A DNA stretch of 64,000 bases from Gaiellasilicea sp963802765 (lineage in GTDB: Bacteria; Actinomycetota; Thermoleophilia; Gaiellales; Gaiellaceae), in the NCBI GenBank assembly GCA_963802765.1, contig CAWDJZ010000008.1:1-64000 (forward strand). Reading direction: 5' to 3'. The notes beneath the pieces are model-generated. The model was not told the DNA's origin. It did no database searches and saw only the letters and a list, made by a program, of their open reading frames with translations. This document shows, one piece after another, positions 42,135-49,721 of this stretch. Position 1 is the stretch's first letter. Each line of letters begins with the position of its first letter. The position numbers and the translations under genes were made by a program.

Positions 42135-42959
42135 TCAGCAGCAGCCGGCCCGCGCGGCCGGCTGAATAACGGGCAACCCTGTCTGCTCGAGCTGTCGGGA
42201 CTTGATCGCCTTGACGATCGCTCCGTGCATGCCGTCAGCGACCTCGTGCGTGAACTGGACCTCGACCTGCTCGAAGCCCGCGGCCTCGAGGCCTGCCTCG
42301 TACTCGCTCTTCGACAGCGCGCCGGCGATGCAGCCGACGAAGCTGCCGCGCTCGGCCCGCGCCTCGGGCGACAGGCGATCCTCGGCGACGACGTCGCTGA
42401 TCCCGATCCGGCCGCCGGGCGCGACCACTCGGGCAATCTCGGCCAGCACCGCCGCCTTGTCGGTCGAGAGGTTGATGACGCAGTTCGAGATCACGACGTC
42501 GATCGAGTCCGACGGCAGCGGGATCGCCTCGATCACGCCCTTGAGGAAGATCGCGTTGCGGACTCCTGCCTCCTCGGCGTTCCGCCGCGCGAGCGCGAGC
42601 ATCTCGTCGGTCATGTCGAGCCCGTACGCGAGCCCGGTCTCGCCGACCCGCTTCGCGGAGAGGATCACGTCGATGCCGCCGCCCGACCCCAGGTCGAGCA
42701 CCGTCTCGCCCTCGCGCAACTCGGCCACCGCCGTCGGATTGCCGCAGCCGAGCGACGCGAGGGTCGCCGCCTCGGGCAGCTCGCCGCGCTGCTCGACGTC
42801 GTAGAGCGCCTCGCCGAACTTGGCGCCGTCGGCCCCGTCTTCCGCGCAGCAGCTGCCTCCGCCACAGCTGGCGGAGCTCGTTCCCTCGGTCACGGCGCGT
42901 GCGGAGTCGGCGTATCGGCGCCGCACCTCTTCGCGGAGCTCGTCGGCGGTCGTGGTCAT
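42135..42959 (-). CDS. arsM: Arsenite methyltransferase
   Basis: A 274-residue SAM-dependent enzyme with AAAGGGG before ATG 42959. Features: CGGGSCCAEDG (N-terminal cysteine cluster), SLGCGNPTAVAELREGETVL, LDLGSGGGIDVILSAKRVG (motif I with a preceding Gly-Cys-Gly), DMTDEMLALARRNAEEAG, SNCVINLSTDKAAVLAEIAR with the key Cys in NCV, and FVGCIAGALSKSEY with another Cys. These cysteines bind As(III). The C-terminus ends AGCC. It methylates arsenite for detoxification. It overlaps arsR by 4 nt (ATGA), so the two form an operon inside the phosphate cluster. Confidence 0.93.
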   Translation of the reverse strand: MTTTADELREEVRRRYADSARAVTEGTSSASCGGGSCCAEDGADGAKFGEALYDVEQRGELPEAATLASLGCGNPTAVAELREGETVLDLGSGGGIDVILSAKRVGETGLAYGLDMTDEMLALARRNAEEAGVRNAIFLKGVIEAIPLPSDSIDVVISNCVINLSTDKAAVLAEIARVVAPGGRIGISDVVAEDRLSPEARAERGSFVGCIAGALSKSEYEAGLEAAGFEQVEVQFTHEVADGMHGAIVKAIKSRQLEQTGLPVIQPAARAGCC

Positions 42960-43297
42960 CGGTACACCCCTTTCAGATCGGCAACGGCAGCGAGGGTCTC
43001 GACGGCGTCGCGGCTGAGCGAGAAGTAGGCCCACTTCCCACGCTGCTCGCGCTCCACGAGCCCGGCGTCGAGGAGCTTCTTCATGTGATGTGAGACGGTC
43101 GGCTGCGAGAGACCGATCGGCTCGATCAGCTCGCAGATGCAGACGGGCTCGTCCGCCGTCGCGAGGCAGTTCACGATCCGGACACGCGCCGGATCGGCGA
43201 GCGCCTTGAAGAGCTCTGCCGTCGCCGTCGCCTCCTCGAGGGAGAGCGTCGGCGCGTCGAGCGGGACGCAACAGGCGATGGGCTCAGTGCTTGTCAT
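42956..43297 (-). CDS. arsR: ArsR-family arsenic-responsive repressor
   Basis: A 113-residue winged-helix protein. ATG 43297 (MTSTEPIACCVPLDAPTLSL) is chosen because the promoter and operator would otherwise lie in the coding sequence; the predicted transcript would be almost leaderless. The DNA-binding core is ELFKALADPARVRIVNCL, LSQPTVSHHMKKLLDAGLV. Metal-sensing cysteines lie in EPVCICELIEP (the C-x-C of the alpha-3N type site) and at the N-terminal ACC. It should repress arsR-arsM until As(III) binds. The stop overlaps the arsM start. An ATG at 43327 would extend the frame by ten residues. Confidence 0.92.
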   Translation of the reverse strand: MTSTEPIACCVPLDAPTLSLEEATATAELFKALADPARVRIVNCLATADEPVCICELIEPIGLSQPTVSHHMKKLLDAGLVEREQRGKWAYFSLSRDAVETLAAVADLKGVYR

Positions 43298-43340
43298 ATC
43301 GACGTTCGTCAATATATCGACGAACATCGATATGTGTCAA
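43296..43340 (-). promoter_or_regulatory. arsR promoter with embedded operator palindrome
   Basis: On the minus strand TTGACA (43340-43335) and TATATT (43316-43311) are 18 nt apart, a strong sigma-70-type promoter. A 15-bp inverted repeat with one mismatch (43296-43310 and 43319-43333, core GACGAAC/GTTCGTC) spans the -10 box, so an ArsR dimer bound there would block RNA polymerase. The predicted transcript start falls within a few bases of ATG 43297. Confidence 0.8.
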
Positions 43341-43349
43341 GCGCAAGTG

Positions 43350-44012
43350 CTAATGAGACGCGTCGGTGAACTCGCGGAACTCACCGGTGACGAGGTACGC
43401 GGTCTGCTCGCCGATGTCGACCGCGTGGTCGCCGATCCGCTCGAGGCAGCGGGAGACGAGGATCATCCGCAGCCCCCACTCGCGGCAATCGAGGCTCGTG
43501 GCCGATGTCGAGCAGGCGGTTCGCGACCCGGCGGTTGGCGCGGTCGATCAGCTCGTCGAGCTCCAGGAGCGACTCGGCCGCGACGCGGTCGCGCTGCTCC
43601 AGCGAGCGCAGGGCGACACGGATCATCTGCTCGGCCCGCTCCCCCATCTCCTTGAAGCCCTCGAGCAGCGGACCGTCGGGCGGTAGCCCTTCGGAGAGCT
43701 TCGTCAGCTTCGCGATCGTGACGCAGAGATCGCCCATCCGCTCGAGGTGGAGGTTGTCCTTCAGCAGCGCGAGCACGAGGCGCAGGTCGCTCGCGACCGG
43801 CGTCTGCCGGGCGAGCAGCAGCTCGATTCCCTGCTCGACCTCGAAGTACTGCGAGTCGATGTCGTCGTCGAAGCGATCACCTCGTCCGCGAGCTCGACGT
43901 CCTGGGAGCACACCGCCTCGACGGCGCCGCGCAGCGAGCGGAGCACGAGCTCGCCCTCGACCCGCAGCGAGCTCTCGAGCTCGTCCAGCTCCTCCTGGAA
44001 GGAGACCCTCAC
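43350..44012 (-). CDS. phoU: Phosphate transport regulator PhoU, two frameshifts
   Basis: The joined frames from GTG 44012 read RVSFQEELDELESSLRVEGE, VEAVCSQDVELADEVI, then after a shift near 43880 DDDIDSQYFEVEQGIELLLA, RQTPVASDLRLVLALLKDNL, HLERMGDLCVTIAKLTKL, and after a shift near 43490 SLDCREWGLRMILVSRCLER, IGDHAVDIGEQTAYLVTGEF to the stop at 43350. The paired ExxxD helices and LERIGDHA are PhoU hallmarks. PhoU links Pst activity to the PhoR sensor and damps the Pho response. It starts directly after the pstB stop. Confidence 0.88.
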
Positions 44013-44875
44013 CTAGCCGAACCGCCCGGTGACGTAGTCCTCGGTCCGCTTGTCGGCGGGGGTGGTGAAGATCTTGGCCGTGCGTGTCGTACTCGACGAG
44101 GATGCCGCTCCGCCTGCCGCCGTCCGGGTTCACCTCGACCGAGAAGAACGCCGTCATGTCGGCGACGCGCGCCGCCTGCTGCATGTTGTGGGTCACGATC
44201 ACGATCGTGTACTGACGCTTCAGCTCGTGCATCAGGTCCTCGATCCGGGTCGTCGAGATCGGGTCGAGCGCCGAAGCCGGCTCGTCCATCAGGATGACGT
44301 CCGGCTCGACGGCGAGGCAGCGCGCGATGCACAGCCGCTGCTGCTGACCGCCCGAGAGCCCGAGCGCGCTCTCCTTCAGCCGGTCCTTGACCTCGTCCCA
44401 GAGCGCAGCACGCTGCAGCGCCCGCTCCACCCGCGCGTTCATGTCGCCTTTCATCCCGAGCACGCGCGGGCCGAAGGCGATGTTGTCGTAGATCGACTTC
44501 GGGAACGGGTTCGGCTTCTGGAAGACCATCCCGATCCGCCGCCGGACCTCGACCGGATCGACGTCGTTGGCGTACAGATCCTTGCCGTGGTAGAGGATCT
44601 CGCCCTCGACCTTGGCGCCGGGGACGAGGTCGTTCATCCGGTCGAAGCAGCGGATCAGGGTGCTCTTGCCGCATCCCGAAGGCCCGATGAACGCCGTGAC
44701 GGCGTTCTTGTAGACCTCGAGGTCGACGCCCTTGATCGCGAGGTTGCCGCTGTAGGACACGGCGAGGTCAGTTCACCTGGAAGACCGCCTCGCGGTTCGT
44801 CACGCCGCCGTCGCCGTGCTCCCTTGCGATCTCGGCGAGGCTCATCGGTTCGATCGTAGTCGCTTGCTCAGTCAT
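44013..44875 (-). CDS. pstB: Phosphate ABC transporter ATP-binding protein PstB, two frameshifts
   Basis: ATG 44875 begins MTEQATTIEPMSLAEIAREH. A stray T near 44766 breaks the frame between VFQVN and DLAVSYSGNLAIKGVDLEVY. The core is complete: Walker A GPSGCGKSTLIRCFDRMND, RRIGMVFQKPNPFPKSIYDN, signature LSGGQQQRLCIARCLAVEPD, Walker B VILMDEPASALDPISTTRIE and THNMQQAARVAD. A second break near 44085 precedes the end TAKIFTTPADKRTEDYVTGR and the stop at 44013. PstB energises phosphate import through PstC/PstA. Between pstA and phoU it holds the canonical operon position. Confidence 0.9.
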
Positions 44876-44877
44876 GG

Positions 44878-45725
44878 TCACCACGTCTTGCGGTAGCGGT
44901 TGCGGAGGTAGATCGCGAACGCGTTCAGCGTCAGGAGGATCGCGAGCAGAACGATGATGCAGGCCGCTGCCAGCTGCTTGAACTCCTCCTGCGGGAAGTC
45001 GCAGGACAGCAGTAGATCTGGATCGGGAGCGCCGTGAACGGCCCGAGGATGGTCGGGTCGAAGCGAGATGTACGTCACCGCTCCGATCATGATCAGCGGC
45101 GCCGTCTCTCCGATCGCGCGCGAGAGGGCGAGGATCGAGCCGGTCGCGATGCCGGGGATCGCCGCCGGGAGCACCTGCCGCGAGACGACCTGCCACTGCG
45201 TCGCACCGAGCGCGTATGCCCCCTGGCGGATCGAGTCGGGCACGGACCGGATCGCCTCGCGCGCGGCGATGATCACGGTCGGCAGCACGAGCAGCGTCAG
45301 GATCATCGCGCCGGCGAGCAGCGACCCGCCCGAGCCCGATGCCGCGCACGAGGAACGCGAGCCCGAGGATGCCGTAGACGATCGAGGGCACCGCGGCCAG
45401 GTTCTGGATGTTGATCTCGAGCAGCGCGGTTGTACCACTTCGTCCTGTCCGCATACTCCTCGAGGTAGAGGGCGGTGCCGACGCCGATCGGTACGACGAA
45501 GAGGAGCAGCAGCACGCCCATGTAGATCGTCGCCAGGATGGCCGGCCGCGCACCCGCCTGCTCCGGGTCGGACGAGGGCGGGTTCGGTCAGCAGACGCCA
45601 GTCGAGGTAGGGAGGCCGTCGCGGAAGACGTCCACGAGCAGCACGCCAGCATCAGGAAGCCGACGAAGAGCGAGAGGAGCAGCAGCCCCTTGAAGACTCC
45701 GCCCTTGAGCGCGCGGCTCGCTCAT
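44878..45725 (-). CDS. pstA: Phosphate ABC transporter permease PstA, at least five frameshifts
   Basis: Fragments in different frames join into one permease. From ATG 45725: SRALKGGVFKGLLLLSLFVG, AVLLVDVFRDGLPYLDWRLL, YMGVLLLLFVVPIGVGTALY, LEEYADRTKWYN, LLEINIQNLAAVPSIVYGIL, GLAFLVRGIGLG, LLAGAMILTLLVLPTVIIAA, SIRQGAYALGATQWQVVSRQ (the EAA docking loop) and FKQLAAACIIVLLAILLTLN to the stop at 44878. These are the helices of PstA in order. The density of breaks is the highest in the window, yet every segment is conserved, which favours low-quality sequence. The stop is 2 nt before the pstB start. Confidence 0.82.
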
Positions 45726-45757
45726 CGGCCGATCCTCGGTCGATGAGCTTTAGGGGG

Positions 45758-45829
45758 TGTGGGGGAACTTGGAAGTTCCCCCACATGACAAAGAAGGGGG
45801 CTCGTGGGGGAAACATGGTTTCCCCCACG
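45758..45829. repeat. Pair of similar perfect palindromes between pstC and pstA
   Basis: Hairpin 1: TGTGGGGGAACTT (45758-45770) pairs perfectly with 45773-45785 across a 2-nt loop. Hairpin 2: CGTGGGGGAAAC (45803-45814) pairs perfectly with 45818-45829 across a 3-nt loop. Both share the GTGGGGGAA core and lie in the 127-nt gap between pstC and pstA, an unusually long gap for this operon. They could attenuate, stabilise or process the mRNA, or be a REP-like repeat. Confidence 0.75.
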
Positions 45830-45852
45830 GGAGCGAGCCGAAGGCGAGCGAC

Positions 45853-46785
45853 TCATTCGTAGACCTCCCGGTACTTGCGGACGAGCCGGATGGCGAACAC
45901 GTTCATGACGAGCGTCAGCACGAAGAGCGTCGCACCGACTGCGAAGATCGTCTTGTACTCGATCGATCCGGTCGGCACGTCTCCGGCGCCGGTCGCGGCG
46001 ATGAACGCAGTCATCGCCTCGGCCGCCTCGCGCGGGTCGAAGGTGAGCTTCGGCTGCTGGCCCATGGCGACGAGCACGATCATCGTCTCGCCGACGGCAC
46101 GCGAGATCGCGAGCACGAACGAGGCGACGATGCCGGAGACGCGCCGCCGGGACGATGACCCTCGTGGCCACCTGCAGCTTGGTCGAGCCGAGCGCGTAGG
46201 CGCCGTCGCGGAGGTCGCGTGGTACCGCGCCCATCGCGTCGTCGGAGAGCGAGGCGACGGTCGGCATGCAGCATCACGCCCATGACGAGGGCGGCCGACA
46301 GCGGGTTGAAAATGTCGACCTGGATCCCGATGTCGCGCAGCAGCGGCGTCATGAAGGTCGAGCGCGAAGTAGCCGAAGACGATCGTCGGGATGCCGGCGA
46401 GGACCTCGAGCGCCGGCTTGATGACCCCGCGCATGCGCGGCGACGCATACTCGCTCAGGTAGATCGCGGCGCCGAGCCCGAGCGGCATCGCAACGAGCGC
46501 TCGCGATCACGGTCACGACCAGCGTGCCGCTGACGAGCGGCAGCACCCCGAACAGGGCGGGCTCGAACAGCGGCGCCCATTCCTTCCCTGTGAGGAAGTC
46601 GACGGGCGAGACTTCTGGAAGAACTCGAACGCGGGCACGAACAGCGCGACGACGATCCCGACGGTCGTCGCCACCGAGATGAGCGCGCAGACGCCGAGGA
46701 CGCCCTTGACGACGTCCTCGCCGTACCGCCTGCGCCTGGCGCGGAGGCGAACCTCCGCGCCGGCGGTGTACTCGGTGGTGGCCAA
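45853..46785 (-). CDS. pstC: Phosphate ABC transporter permease PstC, at least four frameshifts
   Basis: The joined segments read ATTEYTAGAEVRLRARRRRY, GVCALISVATTVGIVVALFV, EWAPLFEPALFGVLPLVSGT, LVAMPLGLGAAIYLSEYASP, RMRGVIKPALEVLAGIPTIV, MTPLLRDIGIQVDIFNPLSA, ALVMGVMLH, AYALGSTKLQVATRVIVPAA (EAA loop), VSGIVASFVLAISRAVGETM and a final VLTLVMNVFAIRLVRKYREV to the stop at 45853. This is a full PstC. The start is taken as TTG 46785, one base after the pstS stop; a better start may be hidden by an indel. It forms the phosphate channel with PstA. Confidence 0.84.
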
Positions 46786-46786
46786 G

Positions 46787-47772
46787 CTACGAGCCCAGCG
46801 CCGCTTCGAGGTCGCTCTTCGGCCTTGGTCAACTGCTCGTCCGTGAGCGGGACGAACTGCGATGCCTCGGCGATCTCCGTCGCATTGTCGAGCAGGTATG
46901 CTGACGAAGGCCTCGACCTCCGGCCGCTCGAGCGCTTCCTTCTTCGCGTAGATGAAGAGCGGGCGCGAGAGCGGCGTGTAAGTGCCGTCCTGCGCGGTCT
47001 CGACGCTCGGTGCGACGCAGCCGTCGCCGCTGTCGATCTCGACCGCCTTCAGCGTGTCCTGGTTCTCCTCGAAGTAGGAGAAGCCGAAGTAGCCGAGGCC
47101 GCCCTTGTCGCCCGAGACGCCCGTGACGATCGTGTTGTCGTCCTCGCTCGCCGAGTAGTCGGAGCGGCTCGCGCCTTCCTCGCCGTTGATCACATCGGTG
47201 AAGTAGTCGAACGTGCCCGGAGTCCGTGCCCGGGCCGAAGAGCGACAGCTCCTCGTCCGGGAAGGACGGGTCGACGTCCTTCCAGCTCGACACGTTCGAG
47301 TCGGGGCCCCAGATCTTCGCGAGCTGCTCGGTCGTGAGGCAGGTGGCCCAGTCGTTCTCTTGGTTCACGACCACCGTCAGCGCGTCGTTCGCGACCTGGA
47401 ACTCGACCGGCTCGACCCCGGCGCTCTCACAGATCGCCGCCTCGTCCTCCTCGATCTGCCGCGAGGCGTTCGACAGGTCCGTCTCGCCGCGGCAGAAGCG
47501 CTCGAAGCCGCCGCCGGTGCCGGAGACGCCAACCGTCACCTGGACGTCGGAGTTGTCCTGCTGGAATCGCTCCGCCGCCGCGGTGGCGAACGGCCCGACG
47601 GTGCTGGATCCGTCAGCCTGGATGCGGCCGGACAGGTCGCTGCCGGCCGAGGCCTCGGTCGCCGTCTCGCCGCCCGCCTCGTCGTCGTCGCCGCGCCGCC
47701 GGCGGCGCACGACAGGGTCAGCACGGCCAGGAGCACCGCAATGCTCATGATGGTTTTCCTCGTCGATTTCAT
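46787..47772 (-). CDS. pstS: Phosphate-binding lipoprotein PstS (operon copy), about four frameshifts
   Basis: From ATG 47772: MKSTRKTIMSIAVLLAVLTL then SC, a lipobox (LTLSC), so a lipid-anchored receptor. After a break near 47680: SGRIQADGSSTVGPFATAAA, GVSGTGGGFERFCRGETDLS and FQVANDALTVVVNQENDWAT. Past a break near 47218: FDYFTDVINGEEGASRSDYS, FGFSYFEENQDTLKAVEID and YTPLSRPLFIYAKKEALERP. Further breaks near 46905 and 46820 precede LEAALGS and the stop at 46787. It is about 70 % alike by eye to the extra copy at 41083-42016. A three-unit PHO box lies 46-74 nt upstream. It is the first gene of pstSCAB-phoU. Confidence 0.88.
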
Positions 47773-47817
47773 GGCGCGAGTCTTCCAACCGCGCCGGCCC
47801 GGTAGGGGATGCCGGAT

Positions 47818-47846
47818 GGTGAAGATCTCGTGAAAGGCTGGTGAAC
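47818..47846 (-). promoter_or_regulatory. PHO box upstream of pstSCAB-phoU
   Basis: On the minus strand GTTCACC (47846-47840), TTTCACG (47835-47829) and CTTCACC (47824-47818) repeat with an exact 11-nt period, oriented towards pstS. This is among the clearest arrays in the window. Confidence 0.8.
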
Positions 47847-47849
47847 GGG

Positions 47850-48776
47850 TTAAGACCGAGTGGGGAACGAGCAGCGGATCTCGAGCCCGCGACCCCGGCC
47901 GCCCTGCGCCTCGACCGTCCCGCCGGCGGAGACGACGACGTGCTTCACGATCGCGAGCCCGAGGCCCGTGCCGCGCGAGGCGCGCGAGCGGTCGGTGCGG
48001 TAGAAGCGCTCGAAGATGCGCGGCAGCTCGGCCTGTCCGACCCCGACCCCGTCGTCGACGACGCGCAGGACGACCTCGCCGTCCTCCCTGTGGACGGACA
48101 GGATCGCGCTCGTTCCCGGGCCGGCGTAGCGGATCGCGTTCTCGGCGAGGTTGCGTACGACGACCCGCATCATCCGCGGCCGGACCTCGGCGCTCGCCGC
48201 CGGGTCGCCCTCGACGTGCAGCGCGACGCCGGCGCGCGCGGCCTGCTCCTCGAGCTCCGCGGCGACCTGGCGCAACACCGGCAGCACCGGCGCTGCGCCG
48301 AGCGAGACGACGCGCGTGCCGGACTCGAGCTCGGCCAGGAAGAGCACCTCGTCGATCAGCTCGGTGATCTGGTCGATCTCGCGCCGCGCCTGCTCGACGA
48401 GCTCGTCCACGTTCTCGCCGGGGAGCGAGGCCTGCTCGAGCAGCGAGAGCAGGCGCGCGAGCGGCGTCCGCAGCTCGTGCGAGACCGCCGCGGTGAACCC
48501 CGACCGCAGCTCCTCGTACGCGGCGAGGTCGCCCGCCTCGGAGAGGTAGACGAGCCGCTCGTCCCTCCCGTTGACGCTGTACGGCACGACGAGCGCATGC
48601 TCGCCGTGCAAGAGCTCGGGGCTCAGCTCGTCGCCCTCCCGGACGCCGAGCGTCTGGCGGGCGCGCTTGCTCGCGGCCAGCACCCGGCCTTCTTCGTCGA
48701 GCACGACGACCGCCTCGCGGCTCTCCTCGAGGAGCACTTGACCCCGGACCGCGTCCGGATGCACCGGGTTCACCAC
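47850..48776 (-). CDS. phoR: Sensor histidine kinase PhoR-like
   Basis: A 308-residue kinase from GTG 48776. A PAS-like segment (LLEESREAVVVLDEEGRVLA) is followed by the HisKA domain with the phospho-acceptor histidine in FTAAVSHELRTPLARLLSLL, and a HATPase_c domain: VVRNLAENAIRYAGPGTSAI (N box), VVDDGVGVGQAELPRIFERF (G1/F) and RGTGLGLAIVKHVV (G2). There is no N-terminal transmembrane helix in this frame, so it either lacks a membrane anchor or attaches through PhoU/Pst. It is divergent from the response-regulator gene, with a shared PHO box overlapping its own start. Assignment to phosphate is based on context. Confidence 0.85.
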   Translation of the reverse strand: MVNPVHPDAVRGQVLLEESREAVVVLDEEGRVLAASKRARQTLGVREGDELSPELLHGEHALVVPYSVNGRDERLVYLSEAGDLAAYEELRSGFTAAVSHELRTPLARLLSLLEQASLPGENVDELVEQARREIDQITELIDEVLFLAELESGTRVVSLGAAPVLPVLRQVAAELEEQAARAGVALHVEGDPAASAEVRPRMMRVVVRNLAENAIRYAGPGTSAILSVHREDGEVVLRVVDDGVGVGQAELPRIFERFYRTDRSRASRGTGLGLAIVKHVVVSAGGTVEAQGGRGRGLEIRCSFPTRS

Positions 48777-48796
48777 TCCGTTACCACTCCTTCACC
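48768..48796 (+). promoter_or_regulatory. PHO box between the divergent phoR and phoP genes
   Basis: GTTCACC (48768), CGTTACC (48779) and CTTCACC (48790) repeat with an exact 11-nt period and identical ACTC spacers. The array is oriented towards phoP, ends 36 nt before ATG 48832 and overlaps the first codons of phoR. Autoactivation of phoP is predicted. Confidence 0.8.
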
Positions 48797-48831
48797 CCGC
48801 GAGAGCACGTCCGACTTGCATGATGCACGGG

Positions 48832-49527
48832 ATGGCGAAGGTTCTGATCATCGAGGACGACGACGTCATCGCCCAGGGAATGGCCCGCCACCTGACGGCG
48901 GCGGGCTTCGACGCAGTCGGCGTGGCGAACGGCGAGACCGGCCTGGCCCGGCTCCGCTACGAGCGGCCGGACGTCTGCGTGCTCGATCTGATGCTCCCCG
49001 GGATCGACGGCTGGCGCGTGATCGAGGAGGCGCGCGGCGAGGGAATCGGCACGCCGATCGTGGTCGTCAGCGCGCGCGGCACGGAGCACGACCGCATCAA
49101 CGCGCTCGAGTTAGGGGCGGACGACTATCTCGTCAAGCCGTTCTCGATGAAGGAGCTGGCCGCCCGCGTCGGCGCCGCCGCCCGCCGCGGGACGCGGGCG
49201 CAGGAGCCGCGCCGCGGTGACGAGATCATGGTCGAGGAGCTGCGGCTCGATCCGCGGAACGTGCAGGCGTACGTCGACGGCGAGAGCGCCGAGCTGACCC
49301 CGACCGAATTCCGCCTCATCTACGCACTCGCGCTCGAGCGCGGCCGCGTGCTCACCCGCGACGAGCTGCTCCAGCGGGTCTGGGGCCGCCGCGCCTCGCA
49401 CCGCGACCGCACCGTCGACGTCTTCGTGCGCAAGCTGCGCGAGAAGATCGACGCCCGCGCCTCGCGAAACACCTTCATCCAGACCCGCTACGGCGTCGGC
49501 TACAAGCTCGACCCGGCTCCGAAGTAA
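48832..49527 (+). CDS. phoP: OmpR-family response regulator PhoP-like
   Basis: A 231-residue regulator starting MAKVLIIEDDDVIAQGMARH (ATG 48832; an ATG at 48820 is possible). The receiver has the acidic pair in EDDD, the phospho-acceptor Asp in VCVLDLMLPGIDGW, and the switch lysine in YLVKPFSMKELAARV. The winged helix contains ELTPTEFRLIYALALERGRV, LLQRVWGRRASHRDRTVDVF and RKLREKIDAR with a final TRYGVGYKL. It presumably binds the 11-nt repeats found beside ppk, pst, pit/CHAD and its own gene. A pair of palindromic repeats follows downstream. Confidence 0.87.
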   Translation: MAKVLIIEDDDVIAQGMARHLTAAGFDAVGVANGETGLARLRYERPDVCVLDLMLPGIDGWRVIEEARGEGIGTPIVVVSARGTEHDRINALELGADDYLVKPFSMKELAARVGAAARRGTRAQEPRRGDEIMVEELRLDPRNVQAYVDGESAELTPTEFRLIYALALERGRVLTRDELLQRVWGRRASHRDRTVDVFVRKLREKIDARASRNTFIQTRYGVGYKLDPAPK

Positions 49528-49547
49528 CCCCACCTACCGTCCAGTCC

Positions 49548-49708
49548 GGACATGACGGGGTCAGAGCCCATCATGTCCGCCACGGCCGGTGCCCGAAGCT
49601 GGCGCAGGGGAGCGCGAAGCCGTCCTGTGAATACGCTTGCGCGGCGGCTACCGGCCATTGCAGCCCGTGTCCGGGGCGGCCATGACGGGGCCAGGACCCG
49701 TCGTGTCC
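49548..49708. repeat. Two copies of a 31-nt palindromic (REP-like) element
   Basis: Copy 1 (49548-49578) is GGACATGACGGG, 7 nt, CCCATCATGTCC; copy 2 (49678-49708) is GGCCATGACGGG, 7 nt, CCCGTCGTGTCC. Both have the same arm and spacer lengths and are followed by a similar GC(C/T)(A/G)CGGCCG flank. They lie 130 nt apart in the gap between convergent phoP and the PASTA gene. They may serve as a bidirectional terminator or belong to a dispersed repeat family. Confidence 0.75.
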
Positions 49709-49721
49709 GCTGCGGCCGTTG

